Positions 35,952 to 44,771 of a stretch of DNA of 64,000 nt are shown here, in pieces. A program made the translations under genes and the position numbers. Under the pieces are notes generated by a model that saw nothing but the letters and a program-made list of their open reading frames with translations, made no database searches and was not told the DNA's origin. This stretch comes from CAYTTA01 sp964440655 (GTDB lineage: Bacteria > Bacteroidota > Rhodothermia > Balneolales > Balneolaceae): the NCBI GenBank assembly GCA_964440655.1, contig CAYTTA010000005.1:1-64000 (forward strand). The letters are read 5' to 3'. How positions within the stretch are numbered: the first letter of the stretch is position 1; the number at the start of each line of letters is the position of its first letter.

Positions 35952-36944
35952 TCAGCCCGGAAGTGCCCGGAAGAGAACCCGGTCACTGATCAGGGCCAGA
36001 AAACCAAGAAGAAGTCCCGGCAGAAGGAACCGCGGATAGAGATCCTCGTAATCGGTGTAGATGATCTCGCTGATTTCAGAGGGTTCCAGCCGGTCGATCT
36101 CCGCATAGATCTCCTGCAGCTCCTCGGTTCTTGTGGCCCGGAAATAGCGTCCGCCGGTCATTTCGGCAATGTTTGTGAGCATCTCCTCATCGATATCCAC
36201 GCTTACATTCTGGTACCGGGTGCCAAACACGGGATCATGGATCGGATAGGGGGCCATTCCACGACTTCCGATTCCCATGGTGTAGACCCGGATGCCGTTG
36301 GCCGATGCCAGCTCTCCGGCGGTTACGGGATCGATTTCACCGGCGTTGTTCAACCCGTCGGTGAGCAGGATGATCACCTTGCTCTTGGCATCCGATTCCC
36401 GAAGCCGGTTGATCGCCGTGGCCAGACCGAGGCCGATGGCGGTCCCGTCCTGAATCATCCCGGTCGTGACCCCGGCCAGCAGATCCCTGAGCAGGCGGTG
36501 GTCGACGGTGGGCGGGCAGACTGTAAAGCTTTGTCTGGCAAAGACGGTAAGTCCGATCCGGTCGCCCGGGCGATTGCCGATGAACTCACCCGCCAGAATC
36601 TGGGCTGCCTGAAGGCGGTTCGGTTCAAAATCCTCCGCCAGCATCGATGTGGAGACGTCGATCGCCAGAACGATGTCGATGCCTTCGACGGTCCTCTCCA
36701 CGGTGGCCTCCTGTACCCGGGGGCGTGCCAGCGCGATGACGATGAGCGCGAAAGTGACCTGGAAAAGAAGAGGCGCGACCCAGACTCCCCAGGCCCGTCG
36801 GTTTCCCGGCAGCTCTTCAAGATCGGCGACCGCAGAGTAGATCAGTGCAGGCTGTTTTTTCTGTCTCTGTCGCCAGTAGTGAAACCCCGCCAGCAGCGGC
36901 AGAAGAGCCAGAAGCCAGAAATACTCCGGGTTCGCCCAGCTCAT
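35952..36944 (-). CDS. BatA-like membrane protein with von Willebrand A domain
   Basis: A 330-residue protein. Two N-terminal membrane helices (residues 7-22 and 56-74) precede a VWA domain with a perfect MIDAS DxSxS at 96-100 (AIDVSTSM), and a last helix lies near the C-terminus (FLLPGLLLGFLALI). It belongs to the Bat (Bacteroides aerotolerance) group, in which VWA proteins work with DUF58 proteins and MoxR ATPases. Its start overlaps the upstream BatD-like stop by 4 bases. No MoxR gene is visible nearby. Confidence 0.88.
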   Translation of the reverse strand: MSWANPEYFWLLALLPLLAGFHYWRQRQKKQPALIYSAVADLEELPGNRRAWGVWVAPLLFQVTFALIVIALARPRVQEATVERTVEGIDIVLAIDVSTSMLAEDFEPNRLQAAQILAGEFIGNRPGDRIGLTVFARQSFTVCPPTVDHRLLRDLLAGVTTGMIQDGTAIGLGLATAINRLRESDAKSKVIILLTDGLNNAGEIDPVTAGELASANGIRVYTMGIGSRGMAPYPIHDPVFGTRYQNVSVDIDEEMLTNIAEMTGGRYFRATRTEELQEIYAEIDRLEPSEISEIIYTDYEDLYPRFLLPGLLLGFLALISDRVLFRALPG

Positions 36945-38053
36945 GCCTCGCCCTCTCTTCTTGCTTCGCGGCGCAGATCCCCGCTCGTACCACGACCTGG
37001 TTCCAGGCCTATTTCACCACTATCGCGACCTGGTTCCAAGCTCAGATCTCCGCTTAAATCACGGCTTGACTTGCGGCTCATTTCACGCATCTCATGAAGC
37101 TCCCGCAACCTGTCGATCCGGGTCCGGTCGGTGCGGCTCGCAACGTCGTGAAAATCAAAAGCAATGGCGCAGGTCTTCTCGGCCTGCGAGATGTCGGGTT
37201 GAAACCGGGCGAACTTCACCAGATCGGCTTCCTGCAGAACATCTCGGGTGCTTTCAATAACCTCTTTTTCCGCCGGCCAGTTGCGGAGCGCCCGGACGAT
37301 TTCACCGGAGGTCATCTCGAGGGCATCAATCTCATACACCTGTTCAATGTAGTGTCGGATGGCATCTCCCAGTTGCGTGTAAAAGGTATGAAAATCGCGT
37401 CTTTTTAACGGGGAGTCACTGCCTGATAGTGCCTCGAGCCTCTCTTTCAGAAGGACCAGCGGGTCCGTGAACGGAACAGGTTCCGGCGGGGGTTCGGGCG
37501 ACAGGGGCTCTTCTTCCTGCTGCTTCAGCCAGTACTTGTAGAGCTGCCATCCGGCCGCGGCCAGGATGAGAAGAAACAGCAGGAGGAGAATCCAGCGCCC
37601 GATCGGATAGCTGAATTCAAAGATCGGTTTGAGGGGGCGATATTCGGTATCTCCTTCCTCCAGAACGGTCTTGAAGAAGAGGGGCACCGGAGCTGTACGG
37701 AGGGTGTCTATGCGTCCGTCGTGCCAGGTGACCACGATCGGAAGGGAGGGGATGCGGTAATTGTCCACTCCGAAAAACTGAAGCCGATAGACAACACTGT
37801 CCCTTTGCGCCGAGAGCTGGAAGTGCTGACGGTCCACCCAATCGAGTTCCTCGCCGCTCAACTCCTCCTCTCCCGGAAAACGGACGGAGCGGTAGGGTTC
37901 CGGGGTGCTGAGAAGAAGGGTGTAGATCAGATAGTCGCCGACTTCAACCGAATCACGGTCCACATAGGTGTGAAGCTCCTGCGCAGGAGAAGTTGTCCAG
38001 ACCGGTGGGAGAAAGAACAGGAGAAAGAAACCGGCAACTGCTTTTTGCATCAT
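36941..38053 (-). CDS. BatD-like membrane protein with a repetitive C-terminal tail
   Basis: A 370-residue protein. It has a signal peptide (MQKAVAGFFLLFFLPPVWTTSPAQ), an immunoglobulin-like periplasmic part (YVDRDSVEVGDYLIYTLLLS), one membrane helix (IGRWILLLLFLLILAAAGW), a proline-rich linker (PEPPPEPVP) and a cytosolic helical domain (TFYTQLGDAIRHYIEQ). The last 45 residues are charged imperfect repeats (SLEPGRD, GLEPGRG, SGDLR) that come from a DNA repeat at 36960-37080. It is coupled to batA by a 4-base overlap. Start is ATG 38053; a second ATG follows immediately. Confidence 0.8.
   Translation of the reverse strand: MMQKAVAGFFLLFFLPPVWTTSPAQELHTYVDRDSVEVGDYLIYTLLLSTPEPYRSVRFPGEEELSGEELDWVDRQHFQLSAQRDSVVYRLQFFGVDNYRIPSLPIVVTWHDGRIDTLRTAPVPLFFKTVLEEGDTEYRPLKPIFEFSYPIGRWILLLLFLLILAAAGWQLYKYWLKQQEEEPLSPEPPPEPVPFTDPLVLLKERLEALSGSDSPLKRRDFHTFYTQLGDAIRHYIEQVYEIDALEMTSGEIVRALRNWPAEKEVIESTRDVLQEADLVKFARFQPDISQAEKTCAIAFDFHDVASRTDRTRIDRLRELHEMREMSRKSSRDLSGDLSLEPGRDSGEIGLEPGRGTSGDLRREARREGEA
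36960..37080. repeat. Degenerate repeat inside the 3' end of the BatD-like gene
   Basis: CGACCTGGTTCCA recurs near 36998 and 37029, with surrounding CAGATC(C/T)CCGCT and TCACGGCT-type segments also repeated. The repeat is translated and gives the tail its LEPGR units, so a spacer-type array has entered or arisen in coding sequence. Confidence 0.55.
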
Positions 38054-38118
38054 GATTGATTGTCTCAATCCGGAAAGATAATGGGCTTCCGCTCTATCCT
38101 GCAACATCGGAAGAGAAC

Positions 38119-38142
38119 AGTGCATTTTTGAAAAAATGCACT
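38119..38142. promoter_or_regulatory. Near-perfect palindrome upstream of the BatD-like gene
   Basis: AGTGCATTTTT and AAAAATGCACT (11-base arms) flank GA. It lies 66-89 bases before the BatD-like ATG on the minus strand and about 430 before the plus-strand M23 gene. It could be an operator, or a bidirectional terminator-like hairpin with A/T-rich top. No gene is seen in the 519-base divergent spacer 38054-38572. Confidence 0.5.
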
Positions 38143-38289
38143 CTGGCGGGATCATTTCCGTTCTTTGCCGGTAGATGTCAAGCAGAACGGTATGGTTGTC
38201 GATAATCAGGAGACGCGGCAGAGAAGATCTTGTTGCGAAAAAAATGAACCGGAAAGTGGAACTGCCGTCGCAAATCACTACTTTTGCCG

Positions 38290-38454
38290 GCGGCATTTCC
38301 GGCATTTCCGGCATTTCCGGCNNNNNNNNNNNNNNNNNNNNNNNNNNNNNNNNNNNNNNNNNNNNNNNNNNNNNNNNNNNNNNNNNNNNNNNNNNNNNNN
38401 NNNNNNNNNNNNNNNNNNNNNCGGCATTTCCGGCATTTCCGGCATTTCCGGCCT
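38290..38454. repeat. 9-bp minisatellite GGCATTTCC spanning an assembly gap
   Basis: Three exact units precede the gap and three follow it, so the array runs through the 100 N and is of unknown length. It lies in the divergent spacer between the BatD-like gene and the plus-strand M23 gene. Confidence 0.9.
38322..38421. other. Assembly gap (100 N)
   Basis: Placeholder gap inside the GGCATTTCC array; both edges are in repeat units. Confidence 0.99.
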
Positions 38455-38572
38455 GACCTGAGCCTGGACTCCGGCAGCAGCTGGACCTCGCACTGCTCCG
38501 GGTTCGTTTCCCGATCCGGCGACACCCGTATCCAACAAAAAACTGAACGGTCGAAAAAAACAAACACACGGC

Positions 38573-39892
38573 ATGCAGCGTATCCTATCCGTCGGCGGAC
38601 TCCTTCTGATTCCCTTCCTGGTACTGAGCATCTGGAACCGGAACCAGACAGAGAGACCGGCGGATCGGCAGTCGGTCGGGAGTGTCCATCCGGCCGGTAG
38701 TGTGATCGCTGAGGACGCCATCCACATGGATCCCGAACCGGCACCGGATCCTGAGCCGGATCCGTTCGGTTTCGATGCCGTGCGGTATGAGATCGAGACC
38801 GCAGAGATAAAGAGGAACGAGAGTCTCTATCTGATTCTGAGCCGGTATGGCCTGACTCCCCTGCAGATCGACATGATCCAGCGGGAAGCCTCCGATCTGG
38901 TCAACCTCCGCCACCTGCGACCCGGCCAGCGCTACCGGATCTATAAAAAGGATGGAGAGGCGGTGGCCATGGTATGGAAGATGGACCGCCTGGAGCATCT
39001 CATTCTCTCCTGGGAAGAGGAGATCACCGCCCGGCGTGACCGTTTCGAACCGGAGCGTGTGGTGCGATCCGCCAGCGGACAGATCACCCATTCCCTCTAT
39101 GAAACCCTCCGGGAGCAGGGACTTCCGCAGCTGCTGGGGTACCGGATTGCCGAGATCCTGGCCTGGGAGATCGACTTCTTTGCCCTTCAGCGAGGGGACA
39201 GCTTCAAGGTGATCTACGATGAACTCCGGATCGATGGGGAGTTTTACGGAATCGGGGAGCTCCACTCCATCGAGTTCAACCACTGGGGTGAGAACTACCG
39301 TGCCTATCGGTTCGACAACGGGGAGCAGGCAGGATATTTTGATGAAGAGGGGAACAGTCTTCAGAAGGCGCTGCTCAAGGCTCCTTTCACCTACAACCAG
39401 CGCGTGAGTTCACGATTCAGCAACAACCGGTTTCATCCCATACTGCGGGTGAACCGGCCACACCACGGCGTCGATTACGCCGCGCCCCGCGGAACTCCCG
39501 TGATCGCCGTGGGTGACGGTCTGGTGACCGAGGCCCAGCGGAGGGGAGGGAATGGCAACATTGTGCAGATCCGTCACAACGGCAGCTACCGGACCGCCTA
39601 TCTCCATCTGGATGGATTCGCCCCGGGGATCCGGAAAGGGGTTCGGGTCAAGCAGGGCCAGGTGATCGGTTATGTGGGAAGAACCGGTCTGGCCACCGGA
39701 TATCATCTCTGTTACCGTCTCTATCTGAACGACCGGCCGGTCAACTCCCTGACCCACGATCTTCCTTCCTCAGAGGGGCTCAGCGAGGAGTATCTGCCCG
39801 CCTTCCAGAAACTGAGGGCAGCGTATGATCTTTATCTCGCAAGCATCCCGTCTCCGGGCGATCCCGGGACCTTTGCCGAGTCCCGTTCCTGA
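38573..39892 (+). CDS. M23-family peptidase with an altered zinc motif
   Basis: A 439-residue protein. One N-terminal membrane or signal helix (ILSVGGLLLIPFLVLSIW), an acidic Pro-rich linker, a LysM/OapA-like segment (KRNESLYLILSRYGLTPLQ ... GQRYRIYK) and a C-terminal M23 domain. HHGVD supplies His and Asp, but the usual HxH is HLC (His378, Cys380), so one zinc ligand is replaced by Cys. It may still bind zinc or be an inactive activator of amidases. It is the only plus-strand gene in a block of minus-strand genes. Confidence 0.88.
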   Translation: MQRILSVGGLLLIPFLVLSIWNRNQTERPADRQSVGSVHPAGSVIAEDAIHMDPEPAPDPEPDPFGFDAVRYEIETAEIKRNESLYLILSRYGLTPLQIDMIQREASDLVNLRHLRPGQRYRIYKKDGEAVAMVWKMDRLEHLILSWEEEITARRDRFEPERVVRSASGQITHSLYETLREQGLPQLLGYRIAEILAWEIDFFALQRGDSFKVIYDELRIDGEFYGIGELHSIEFNHWGENYRAYRFDNGEQAGYFDEEGNSLQKALLKAPFTYNQRVSSRFSNNRFHPILRVNRPHHGVDYAAPRGTPVIAVGDGLVTEAQRRGGNGNIVQIRHNGSYRTAYLHLDGFAPGIRKGVRVKQGQVIGYVGRTGLATGYHLCYRLYLNDRPVNSLTHDLPSSEGLSEEYLPAFQKLRAAYDLYLASIPSPGDPGTFAESRS

Positions 39893-40048
39893 TTATTTCG
39901 GGCGATACCTGTTGGTGATGGAGGGGGCTTATTTGTGATAGAAGGAGCTTCTTGGGGATCGAGGACGCCGGAAAAATCCTTTGCGACGGGGTCGGTCTTG
40001 CTGGCGATGAAGCCCTCCGGAAAAATCTGATGGCCGATGGAGCCGGGC

Positions 40049-40924
40049 TTATTGCCGATGGAGCCGGCGCCGGAAGAAACTCATCAGCGGCCGGACCCAG
40101 GAGCGGTTGGTCTGGACAAACACTCCATCTATCGTATAGCGCCGGAACAGCTCCTCCATCGCGGCCATCCTCTTCATCCTCCGCTCCCTGAATGCGACTC
40201 GTGCCTTCCGGCTTGAGCTGTCCACCAGGATCCGGTTTCCCGTTTCGGGATCGAGCAGGGGAATCAGGCCCAGATCGGGGAGATCGTTCTCATGCTCATC
40301 CTGGATCACAATGTTGACCAGATCGTGCTTGCGGTGGGTGATCTTGAGCTGTTTTTCAAACTCCCGGTCCTGAAAATCGGAGACCAGGATCACGATGGCC
40401 CTCCGGTTGAGAAGCCGGTTCACATAGGCCAGCGCCCCGCCCAGATCGGTCCCTCTTCCCTCCGGTTTGGCAGTGAGAAGTTCCCGGATGAGTCTTAGAA
40501 CGTGGGTTCTTCCTTTTTTCGGCGGGATCACCTTTTCGATGCGGTCGCTGAAGAGCAGAAGTCCCACCTTGTCGCCGTTCTTGATGGCACTGAAAGCCAG
40601 AACGGCGGAGATCTCCGCGGCAAGCTCCATCTTGGTCTGGGAGCGGCTGCCGAAGAAACCGCTCGGAGAGATATCCACACAGAGCATGAGGATCTGCTCG
40701 CGCTCCTCCTCAAAAACCTTGACGTAGGGCTCGTCGCTCCGCGCCGTCACATTCCAGTCGATCTGGCGGATATCATCCCCGTAGGAGTAGGCCCGCACCT
40801 CGGAAAACTCCATTCCGCGCCCCTTGAACGCGGAGTGGTACTCACCGCCAAAGAAAGAGTTGACCAGCCCTTTGGTCTGGATCTCCAGTTTCCGGACTTT
40901 TTTGAGCAGCTCCTGAGAAATCAT
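40049..40924 (-). CDS. DUF58 domain protein
   Basis: A 291-residue protein with the DUF58 core: GEYHSAFKGRGMEFSEVRAYSYGDDIRQIDWNVTAR, then a degenerate VWA-like domain (LMLCVDISPSGFFG) and IVILVSDFQD. DUF58 proteins pair with Bat VWA proteins and MoxR ATPases. It follows the LolC/E-like permease by 15 bases and would read toward the Bat genes, but the plus-strand M23 gene lies between them. The 156-base spacer after it holds degenerate GATGGAGCCGGGCTTATTGC-like repeats. Confidence 0.88.
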   Translation of the reverse strand: MISQELLKKVRKLEIQTKGLVNSFFGGEYHSAFKGRGMEFSEVRAYSYGDDIRQIDWNVTARSDEPYVKVFEEEREQILMLCVDISPSGFFGSRSQTKMELAAEISAVLAFSAIKNGDKVGLLLFSDRIEKVIPPKKGRTHVLRLIRELLTAKPEGRGTDLGGALAYVNRLLNRRAIVILVSDFQDREFEKQLKITHRKHDLVNIVIQDEHENDLPDLGLIPLLDPETGNRILVDSSSRKARVAFRERRMKRMAAMEELFRRYTIDGVFVQTNRSWVRPLMSFFRRRLHRQ

Positions 40925-40939
40925 GTTTCCAATGTAATG

Positions 40940-42169
40940 CTATTTCCCGAAGGAGAGAATCCGGACCGGATCGGTTCTTGCCGCCACCCGGGCAGGGAGC
41001 CAGGAGGCGAGCCCGCAGAGCAGGAAGGTGACCCCCGTCACGATGAAAAAGTCGGTCAGATGCGGTTCGACCGGGGCGTGGCTCATGTAGTAGTTCTCCT
41101 CCGCGAGGGGAATGATCTGCCAGGTCCCCTGCAGCCAGTTGAAGAGCAGGGCGAGTCCGATCCCGATAAGCAGCCCCGACGCGGCCACAAGGAGCCCTTC
41201 GAGAAGGAAGATCCGCTGGATCTCCCTGTTCCGGGCTCCCATCGTTTTCAGAATACCGACATCCCTGACCCGCTCGAGAACCATCATCAGAACCGTACCG
41301 ATCAGATTGAACGCGGCGATGATAACCATCACGCTGATCACAAAGGGGATGGTCTGCTCCTGCAGGTCGACCCAGGCAAAGATGTTCTGATAGCGTTGAA
41401 AGATTGTTCCGATCAGGTAGGGGAAGGGGAGACTGAGTTCCAGCTCTTCATAGAGAGTCCGGATTCCGCCGGGATCAGGCAGGGTGATGTCGATGCCGGT
41501 TGCCTGGAGATGGCCAAGCCCGAACAGGCGGCGAACCGGGTCGATGGAGGTCACGGCAAAGGAGTCGTCAAACCGGTCGATCCCGGTCTGATAGATCCCG
41601 CTGAGGTGAAACTGGATGATTTCGGGACGATTGAAGGGACCGGGCACTCCGTCGATCGTGTAGGCGGTGACCACGCTGCCCGGTTCGGCACCGATGGCCG
41701 AAGCGAGCGCAGCCCCGAGAATGATTCCCGGCAGGCCTCTCTCATCGGGCTCCAGCGAGTAGTTGCCCTGCGAAATGTAGTCCCGCAGATCGGTCACATC
41801 GCCTGCCGGATCCACTCCCTTGATGATGCCGCCGCTGATGTCCCGGCTCGACTGGAGCATGATCTCTCCCATGATGACCGGCTGCACTTCCGCCCGGGGG
41901 TCAACATCCCGGATCCAGGTTGCCAGCGTATCGGCGCGGAAGAGCGGATCGGGTGTGGCAGAGGTGATGGTGATGTGGGGAGCGAACCCCAGCACTTTTT
42001 CATGGATGGCCGATTTGAACCCGTGGACGATCGAAAGGGCAATGAGAAGTCCGGCCGTTCCGACCGCCACTCCGGTGATCGCCATGATCTTTATAAAGGA
42101 GAGAAAGCGGGATCCTTCCCGCTTGCCCTGGAAATAGCGGCGAGCCAGAAAAAGCTCAAATCGTGCCAT
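40940..42169 (-). CDS. LolC/LolE-like ABC transporter permease
   Basis: A 409-residue FtsX/MacB-type permease: an N-terminal helix (FIKIMAITGVAVGTAGLLIALSIVHGF), a large periplasmic domain, and three C-terminal helices (FVISVMVIIAAFNLIGTVLMMV, LLVAASGLLIGIGLALLF, FFIVTGVTFLLCGLASWL). The opening FELFLARRYFQGKR is typical of lipoprotein-releasing LolC/E. The ATPase LolD is not adjacent. Start is the ATG at 42167-42169; the open frame further upstream does not match the family. It lies between lysS and DUF58 on one strand. Confidence 0.9.
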   Translation of the reverse strand: MARFELFLARRYFQGKREGSRFLSFIKIMAITGVAVGTAGLLIALSIVHGFKSAIHEKVLGFAPHITITSATPDPLFRADTLATWIRDVDPRAEVQPVIMGEIMLQSSRDISGGIIKGVDPAGDVTDLRDYISQGNYSLEPDERGLPGIILGAALASAIGAEPGSVVTAYTIDGVPGPFNRPEIIQFHLSGIYQTGIDRFDDSFAVTSIDPVRRLFGLGHLQATGIDITLPDPGGIRTLYEELELSLPFPYLIGTIFQRYQNIFAWVDLQEQTIPFVISVMVIIAAFNLIGTVLMMVLERVRDVGILKTMGARNREIQRIFLLEGLLVAASGLLIGIGLALLFNWLQGTWQIIPLAEENYYMSHAPVEPHLTDFFIVTGVTFLLCGLASWLPARVAARTDPVRILSFGK

Positions 42170-42238
42170 CAGTTTCCTGCCATGAGGTTGAGGCTGAACA
42201 GGGCGGAGTACGGAAACGGAGCGGGTGCAGACACCCTG

Positions 42239-42303
42239 CTCCGTTCGCATTCTGGTTTACTCCGTTCGCATTCCGGTTCATTCCGGTCGCGGCCGGCGTC
42301 ACT
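42239..42303. repeat. 21-bp tandem repeat between lysS and the permease
   Basis: CTCCGTTCGCATTC(T/C)GGTTTA-type unit twice, followed by degenerate TTCCGGTCGC and CACTCCGGCCGC pieces reaching the lysS stop. Confidence 0.55.
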
Positions 42304-43825
42304 CCGGCCGCATCTGGGGGAAAAAGATCACATCACGGATTGATTCGGAGTCGGTCATGATCATCGCCAGACGGTCGATGCCGACTCCCAGCCCGGCTGT
42401 GGGCGGCATCCCATACTCCAGAGAGCGAAGAAAGTCTTCATCGATGGTCATCGCCTCGTCATCCCCGGCCGCCCTCAGTGCAGCCTGCTCTTCCAGACGC
42501 TGGCGCTGATCGATCGGATCATTCAGCTCCGAGAAGGCGTTTGCGAGCTCCTTCCCGTTGCAGATCACTTCAAAACGCTCCACCAGGCCCTCCTTGGTGC
42601 GGTGGGACTTGGCCAGCGGGCTCATCTCGACCGGATAGTCGATGATGAAGGTGGGCTGGATCAGTTTGGGCTCGACAAAATCCCCGAAGATCTCGTCGAT
42701 CAACTTGCCCTTGCCCATCTCCGGCTCGACCTGAACCCCCAGCTGTCTGGCAACCGCCCGGATCTCCTCCTCGCTTTTCATGTGGAGATCGTGACCGGTC
42801 TCCTTCTCGATCGCCTCCAGCATCGGAATACGCGGCCAGGGAGTGGTAAAGTCGATCTCCTGCCCGCCTACCGTGATTCTGGGGGAGCCGTGCAGCTCGA
42901 TCGCCACATGCTCGATCATCTTTTCGGTGAACTCCATCATCCAGTGATAATCCTTGTAGGCGACGTAGAGCTCGACCTGTGTGAACTCCGGGTTGTGAAA
43001 ACGGGAGAGCCCCTCGTTCCGGAAATCCTTCGCGAATTCATAAACCCCGTCGAATCCGCCGGTGATCAGCCGCTTCAGATAGAGTTCGTTGGCGATCCGC
43101 AGGTAGAGCTGCATATCCAGGGCGTTGTGATGGGTCACAAACGGACGGGCAGAAGCTCCACCGTAGACCGGCTGAAGGATGGGGGTCTCCACCTCCAGGT
43201 AACCGTGATCGTTCAGGAAATTGCGCATCACCTGGATCATCCGGCTTCTCTTACGGAATACATCGCGCACTTCCGGATTGACAATCAGATCCACATAGCG
43301 CTGGCGGTAACGCTGCTCCTTGTCGGAGAACATGTCGTAGACGACCTTCTCTCCATCAGGCCCTTCCACCTCTTTCGGGACGGGAATGGGACGGATCGCC
43401 TTGGAAAGCAGCTGGAACTCCTCGGCATGAAGGGTGGTCTCTCCGGTGCGGGTTTTGAAAATGAACCCGCGCACCCCGACAATATCCCCGATATCGACCA
43501 GTTTTTTGAAAAGCTCGTTGTAGTTCTCCGCACCGATATCATCGCGGCGGATGTAGACCTGAATGGTTCCCTCTGAATCCTGGAGGTTGAAGAAAGAGGC
43601 TTTTCCCATGATGCGGCGGGTCATGATCCGGCCTGCGAGGGAGACCCTCGGGCTGCTTTCCTGCACTTCGGTGATGAACCGCTCCTCCTGCCCCAGGATC
43701 TGCGAGGTGCGGTGGGAAACATCAAATTCGTAAGGGTAGGGGTTGATGCCTGCTTCCTGCAGGGCTTTCAGTTTTTCCAGGCGGATCGCCTGCTGTTCAC
43801 TAAGAGAGGGTTCCTGTGCACTCAT
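42299..43825 (-). CDS. lysS: Lysyl-tRNA synthetase, class II
   Basis: A 508-residue class IIb synthetase. An N-terminal OB-fold anticodon domain (VSLAGRIMTRRIMGKASFFNL) precedes motif 1 (FRKRSRMIQVMRNFLNDHGYLEVETPIL), motif 2 (FRNEGLSRFHNPEFTQVELY) and motif 3 (GLGVGIDRLAM). Length and motif order are normal. It heads a minus-strand run with the LolC/E-like permease and DUF58. Confidence 0.97.
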   Translation of the reverse strand: MSAQEPSLSEQQAIRLEKLKALQEAGINPYPYEFDVSHRTSQILGQEERFITEVQESSPRVSLAGRIMTRRIMGKASFFNLQDSEGTIQVYIRRDDIGAENYNELFKKLVDIGDIVGVRGFIFKTRTGETTLHAEEFQLLSKAIRPIPVPKEVEGPDGEKVVYDMFSDKEQRYRQRYVDLIVNPEVRDVFRKRSRMIQVMRNFLNDHGYLEVETPILQPVYGGASARPFVTHHNALDMQLYLRIANELYLKRLITGGFDGVYEFAKDFRNEGLSRFHNPEFTQVELYVAYKDYHWMMEFTEKMIEHVAIELHGSPRITVGGQEIDFTTPWPRIPMLEAIEKETGHDLHMKSEEEIRAVARQLGVQVEPEMGKGKLIDEIFGDFVEPKLIQPTFIIDYPVEMSPLAKSHRTKEGLVERFEVICNGKELANAFSELNDPIDQRQRLEEQAALRAAGDDEAMTIDEDFLRSLEYGMPPTAGLGVGIDRLAMIMTDSESIRDVIFFPQMRPE

Positions 43826-43932
43826 GGATGGCTTGGACTCGGTGAAAACGTGGAACGTGAAATGATTTCAATGGAATACATTCAATCTGACAAAATAGGG
43901 AATAACGACACCAGTTGCAGTTGCACGATGGA

Positions 43933-44032
43933 NNNNNNNNNNNNNNNNNNNNNNNNNNNNNNNNNNNNNNNNNNNNNNNNNNNNNNNNNNNNNNNNNNNN
44001 NNNNNNNNNNNNNNNNNNNNNNNNNNNNNNNN
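43933..44032. other. Assembly gap (100 N)
   Basis: Placeholder gap in the divergent spacer between lysS and the phosphopantetheinyl transferase. Unlike two other gaps, its flanks do not show an obvious shared repeat. Confidence 0.99.
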
Positions 44033-44086
44033 GGGATCTGACGGGCCAGCTTTCAAATGGTCCCCCTTTTTTGAATCTTTCCCGGC

Positions 44087-44704
44087 ATGAATCGGAACAG
44101 GATCGAGTACATTCGGCACCCCGCAATTCCGGACGATCTGCTGGTCGGGGTACGGAGAAATCCCGCCGGGGAAGAGGCCCCTACATTGCAGAGACAGAGA
44201 ATCCGGGAGCGGCGGGGGGGAAGGGAGCTGCTGGCCGATATGGTGCGTGAAGCGTGGGGACACGGAGCTTTCCATATTGAGGGCGCTGAGAACAGCAAGC
44301 CGGTGGGAATCTATGAAGGCGAACCTGTAGAGGTGTCGATATCTCACAGTCGGTGGTTGATCTGTGCCGCCCTGTCCCGGGGCAGAAGAGTGGGCGTGGA
44401 CCTGGAACCCCTGGAGAGAGAACGTCATCCCCTGCTTCTGAAACGGATTCTTCATCCGGAGGAGACGCCGGATATAGCCGCGCTGGATGTGCTTCGGCTC
44501 TGGTCCATGAAAGAGGCAATTCTGAAGTGGGAGGGAAGCGGATTGAGGATGGCGATGAACCGGGTTAGGATCGTCCGGGAGCGGGATGATGATGGGGGTG
44601 ATGATGCGGTCTATCTCGGCTGGCTGCCGGAAGACCGATCGGTACGGATCTGCAGTTTCACCCATCTCGATCACTGGTTGGCCGTGGCGTGGAGTGGGGA
44701 GTAG
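44087..44704 (+). CDS. 4'-phosphopantetheinyl transferase (Sfp type)
   Basis: A 205-residue protein with the Sfp-family motifs VSISHSRWLICAAL, VGVDLEPLER and WSMKEAILKWEGSGLRM (Mg and CoA site). It transfers the phosphopantetheine arm to carrier proteins. No polyketide, nonribosomal or fatty acid synthase gene is nearby, so it may serve the general acyl carrier protein. Start ATG at 44087 begins close to the first conserved element. Confidence 0.88.
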   Translation: MNRNRIEYIRHPAIPDDLLVGVRRNPAGEEAPTLQRQRIRERRGGRELLADMVREAWGHGAFHIEGAENSKPVGIYEGEPVEVSISHSRWLICAALSRGRRVGVDLEPLERERHPLLLKRILHPEETPDIAALDVLRLWSMKEAILKWEGSGLRMAMNRVRIVRERDDDGGDDAVYLGWLPEDRSVRICSFTHLDHWLAVAWSGE

Positions 44705-44771
44705 TCTTGCATCAGATAGAGCAGCCGACTCATAGTCGATGGGTCGCTGTCATTGATTTAAACAATAAGAG

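Noticed and set aside
35739..37097. Plus-strand frame opposite batA-like
   Set aside because: It is a shadow of the VWA gene; no recognisable motif.
40502..42343. 613-codon plus-strand frame opposite the permease and DUF58
   Set aside because: It is antisense to two well-supported genes, and its composition (many Asp, His, Arg and Gly) is typical of shadow frames.
43826..43932. T-box or other riboswitch before lysS
   Set aside because: No T-box sequence or terminator is seen in the available 107 bases; the gap prevents a full check.
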